Source of the DNA: UBA11889 sp002313255
GTDB taxonomy: Bacteria; Pseudomonadota; Gammaproteobacteria; Pseudomonadales; Azotimanducaceae
DNA: 8,191 bases
Reading direction: 5' to 3'
NCBI GenBank assembly: GCA_913045265.1
Contig: CAJWQX010000084.1
Coordinates: forward strand, 1-8,191
The position numbers and the translations under genes were made by a program. Below the pieces are notes generated by a model that saw nothing but the letters and a program-made list of their open reading frames with translations, did no database searches and had not been told where the DNA came from. Position 1 is the first letter of the stretch. Each line of letters opens with the position of its first letter. Shown piece by piece: positions 7,308 to 8,191 of the stretch.

Positions 7308-7337
7308 GCCATGAAACCGCGATCAACAGCTCGTCAT

Positions 7338-8191
7338 TCAGGTCACCCCGGGTAGATAGTGGTCTACCAAGAGAGCCAGAAAGAGTAGCGTGAGGTAGGT
7401 AATGGAGTAACGAAACGTGCGGATGGGGGCGCTTTTTACTTGTTTCTTGAACAATGCTACGGCCCAGAAAACGAACACGGCGCCGAGCGCGAGCGCGGCT
7501 ATCAAATATGGCCATCCGCTCATGCCAATGCTGAACGGGAGAACGCTACACACCAACAAGATCAGTGTGTAAAACAATATCTGCCGACGTGTATACGCCT
7601 CTCCATGGGTAATTGGCAACATGGGGACGTCCACCTGTTCATATTCTGCTTTCCGATCGAGTGCTAAGGCCCAAAAGTGTGGGGGCGTCCAGGCATAAAT
7701 AATTAATACCAATAGCAATGCCCCTGGTTCAACGGTATTCGTGACAGCGGTCCAACCGAAAAGTGGCGGCGCGGCGCCAAACAAGCCGCCGATGACGATG
7801 TTCTGTGGCGTCGCTCGCTTCAAGTAAAGCGTGTAAACCAACCCGTAGCCAATCCAGGACGCCAGATTGAGGAGCGCGGTCAAGGGATTGACCAAGTAAT
7901 AAAGGATTACAAAGCCAGCCGCTCCCGTGATGCCTGCAAACACGAGTCCTTGCGACGCCGATACGCGACCCGACGCGACCGGGCGATCTTGTGTTCTTGC
8001 CATCCGCAAATCGATTTGTGCATCTGCAATATGGTTTACGGCGGCTGCCGATGCAGCAACCAGGGCTATGCCCAGTAGGCCATACAAAATGATATTCGGA
8101 GAGACCGCTCCAGGAACCGAGAGAAACATACCGACGGTCGCACACATCAGCATCAGTAAAACGACACGCGGCTTACACATTTCAAGATAAT
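7338..8191 (-). CDS. cyoE: Protoheme IX farnesyltransferase (heme O synthase), 5' end off window
   Basis: This UbiA-superfamily integral membrane enzyme transfers farnesyl from farnesyl diphosphate to heme b, making heme O for heme-copper oxidases. The frame stays open to the right edge: codons before the internal ATG at 8180 read Y-L-E, and YLE(M)CKPRVVLL matches the family sequence just before the first membrane helix. The true start therefore lies beyond base 8191, and about 10-20 residues are missing. Counting from that ATG, the first Asp-rich loop is NHIADAQID (49-57) followed by RTQDRP (62-67). The second conserved loop is FWALALDRKAEYEQVDVPML (169-188). About nine hydrophobic helices are visible. 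CtaB is an equally valid name, and the gene order ctaB-sco suggests an aa3-type cox cluster upstream. It ends with TGA at 7340-7338. Confidence 0.95.
   Translation of the reverse strand, partial: YLEMCKPRVVLLMLMCATVGMFLSVPGAVSPNIILYGLLGIALVAASAAAVNHIADAQIDLRMARTQDRPVASGRVSASQGLVFAGITGAAGFVILYYLVNPLTALLNLASWIGYGLVYTLYLKRATPQNIVIGGLFGAAPPLFGWTAVTNTVEPGALLLVLIIYAWTPPHFWALALDRKAEYEQVDVPMLPITHGEAYTRRQILFYTLILLVCSVLPFSIGMSGWPYLIAALALGAVFVFWAVALFKKQVKSAPIRTFRYSITYLTLLFLALLVDHYLPGVT

Noticed and set aside
7284..7337. Tiny open frames between cyoE and sco: MTSC right after the cyoE stop, and an 8-residue frame from the ATG at 7312 overlapping the sco start
   Set aside because: They are too short, have no clear ribosome binding site and are expected by chance.
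7338..8180. A complete cyoE starting at ATG 8180
   Set aside because: Codons before this ATG still encode family sequence (YLE before the CKPRVV segment), so the true start is off the window.

Overview
The window looks like chromosomal DNA from a gammaproteobacterium. The evidence is the engB / polA / thrB neighbourhood, which is typical of Pseudomonas-like genomes; an APH-fold homoserine kinase rather than the GHMP-type ThrB of E. coli; and a cyoE(ctaB)-sco pair of the kind found at the end of proteobacterial cytochrome oxidase clusters. Base composition looks close to half GC by eye. Species cannot be assigned. There are no RNA genes, mobile elements, CRISPR arrays or large repeats, and coding density is very high.

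Layout. Positions 1-506 (+) hold the 3' part of engB (ribosome assembly GTPase). It meets polA (3197-513, -) tail to tail with only 6 bp between the stop codons. A 171-bp divergent intergenic region follows, then thrB (3369-4319, +). Just before its stop codon, thrB carries a hairpin plus T-tract that looks like an intrinsic terminator. thrB converges on a minus-strand series that reads right to left: cyoE (8191-7338, cut by the window edge), sco (7307-6660), egtB (6588-5320) and egtD (5336-4359). egtB and egtD overlap by 17 bp and are surely co-transcribed; a plausible sigma70-type promoter lies in the 71-bp sco-egtB gap.

Functions. cyoE and sco supply heme O and copper to a heme-copper oxidase, whose structural genes probably lie off the right edge. 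egtD and egtB form a compact ergothioneine pathway: EgtD trimethylates histidine to hercynine, and EgtB joins hercynine to a thiol at the imidazole ring. The EgtB has a Tyr-Tyr pair and flanking sequence that resemble the cysteine-using type. That fits with no egtA or egtC being seen here.

The most unusual observation is in DNA polymerase I. The 5' nuclease and polymerase active sites are intact, but all four catalytic carboxylates of the 3'-5' proofreading site are replaced (E323, V325, Q389, R467 in place of D355, E357, D424, D501 of E. coli), although the domain itself is kept. I found no clearly undescribed multi-gene system; the rest is ordinary core and accessory metabolism.
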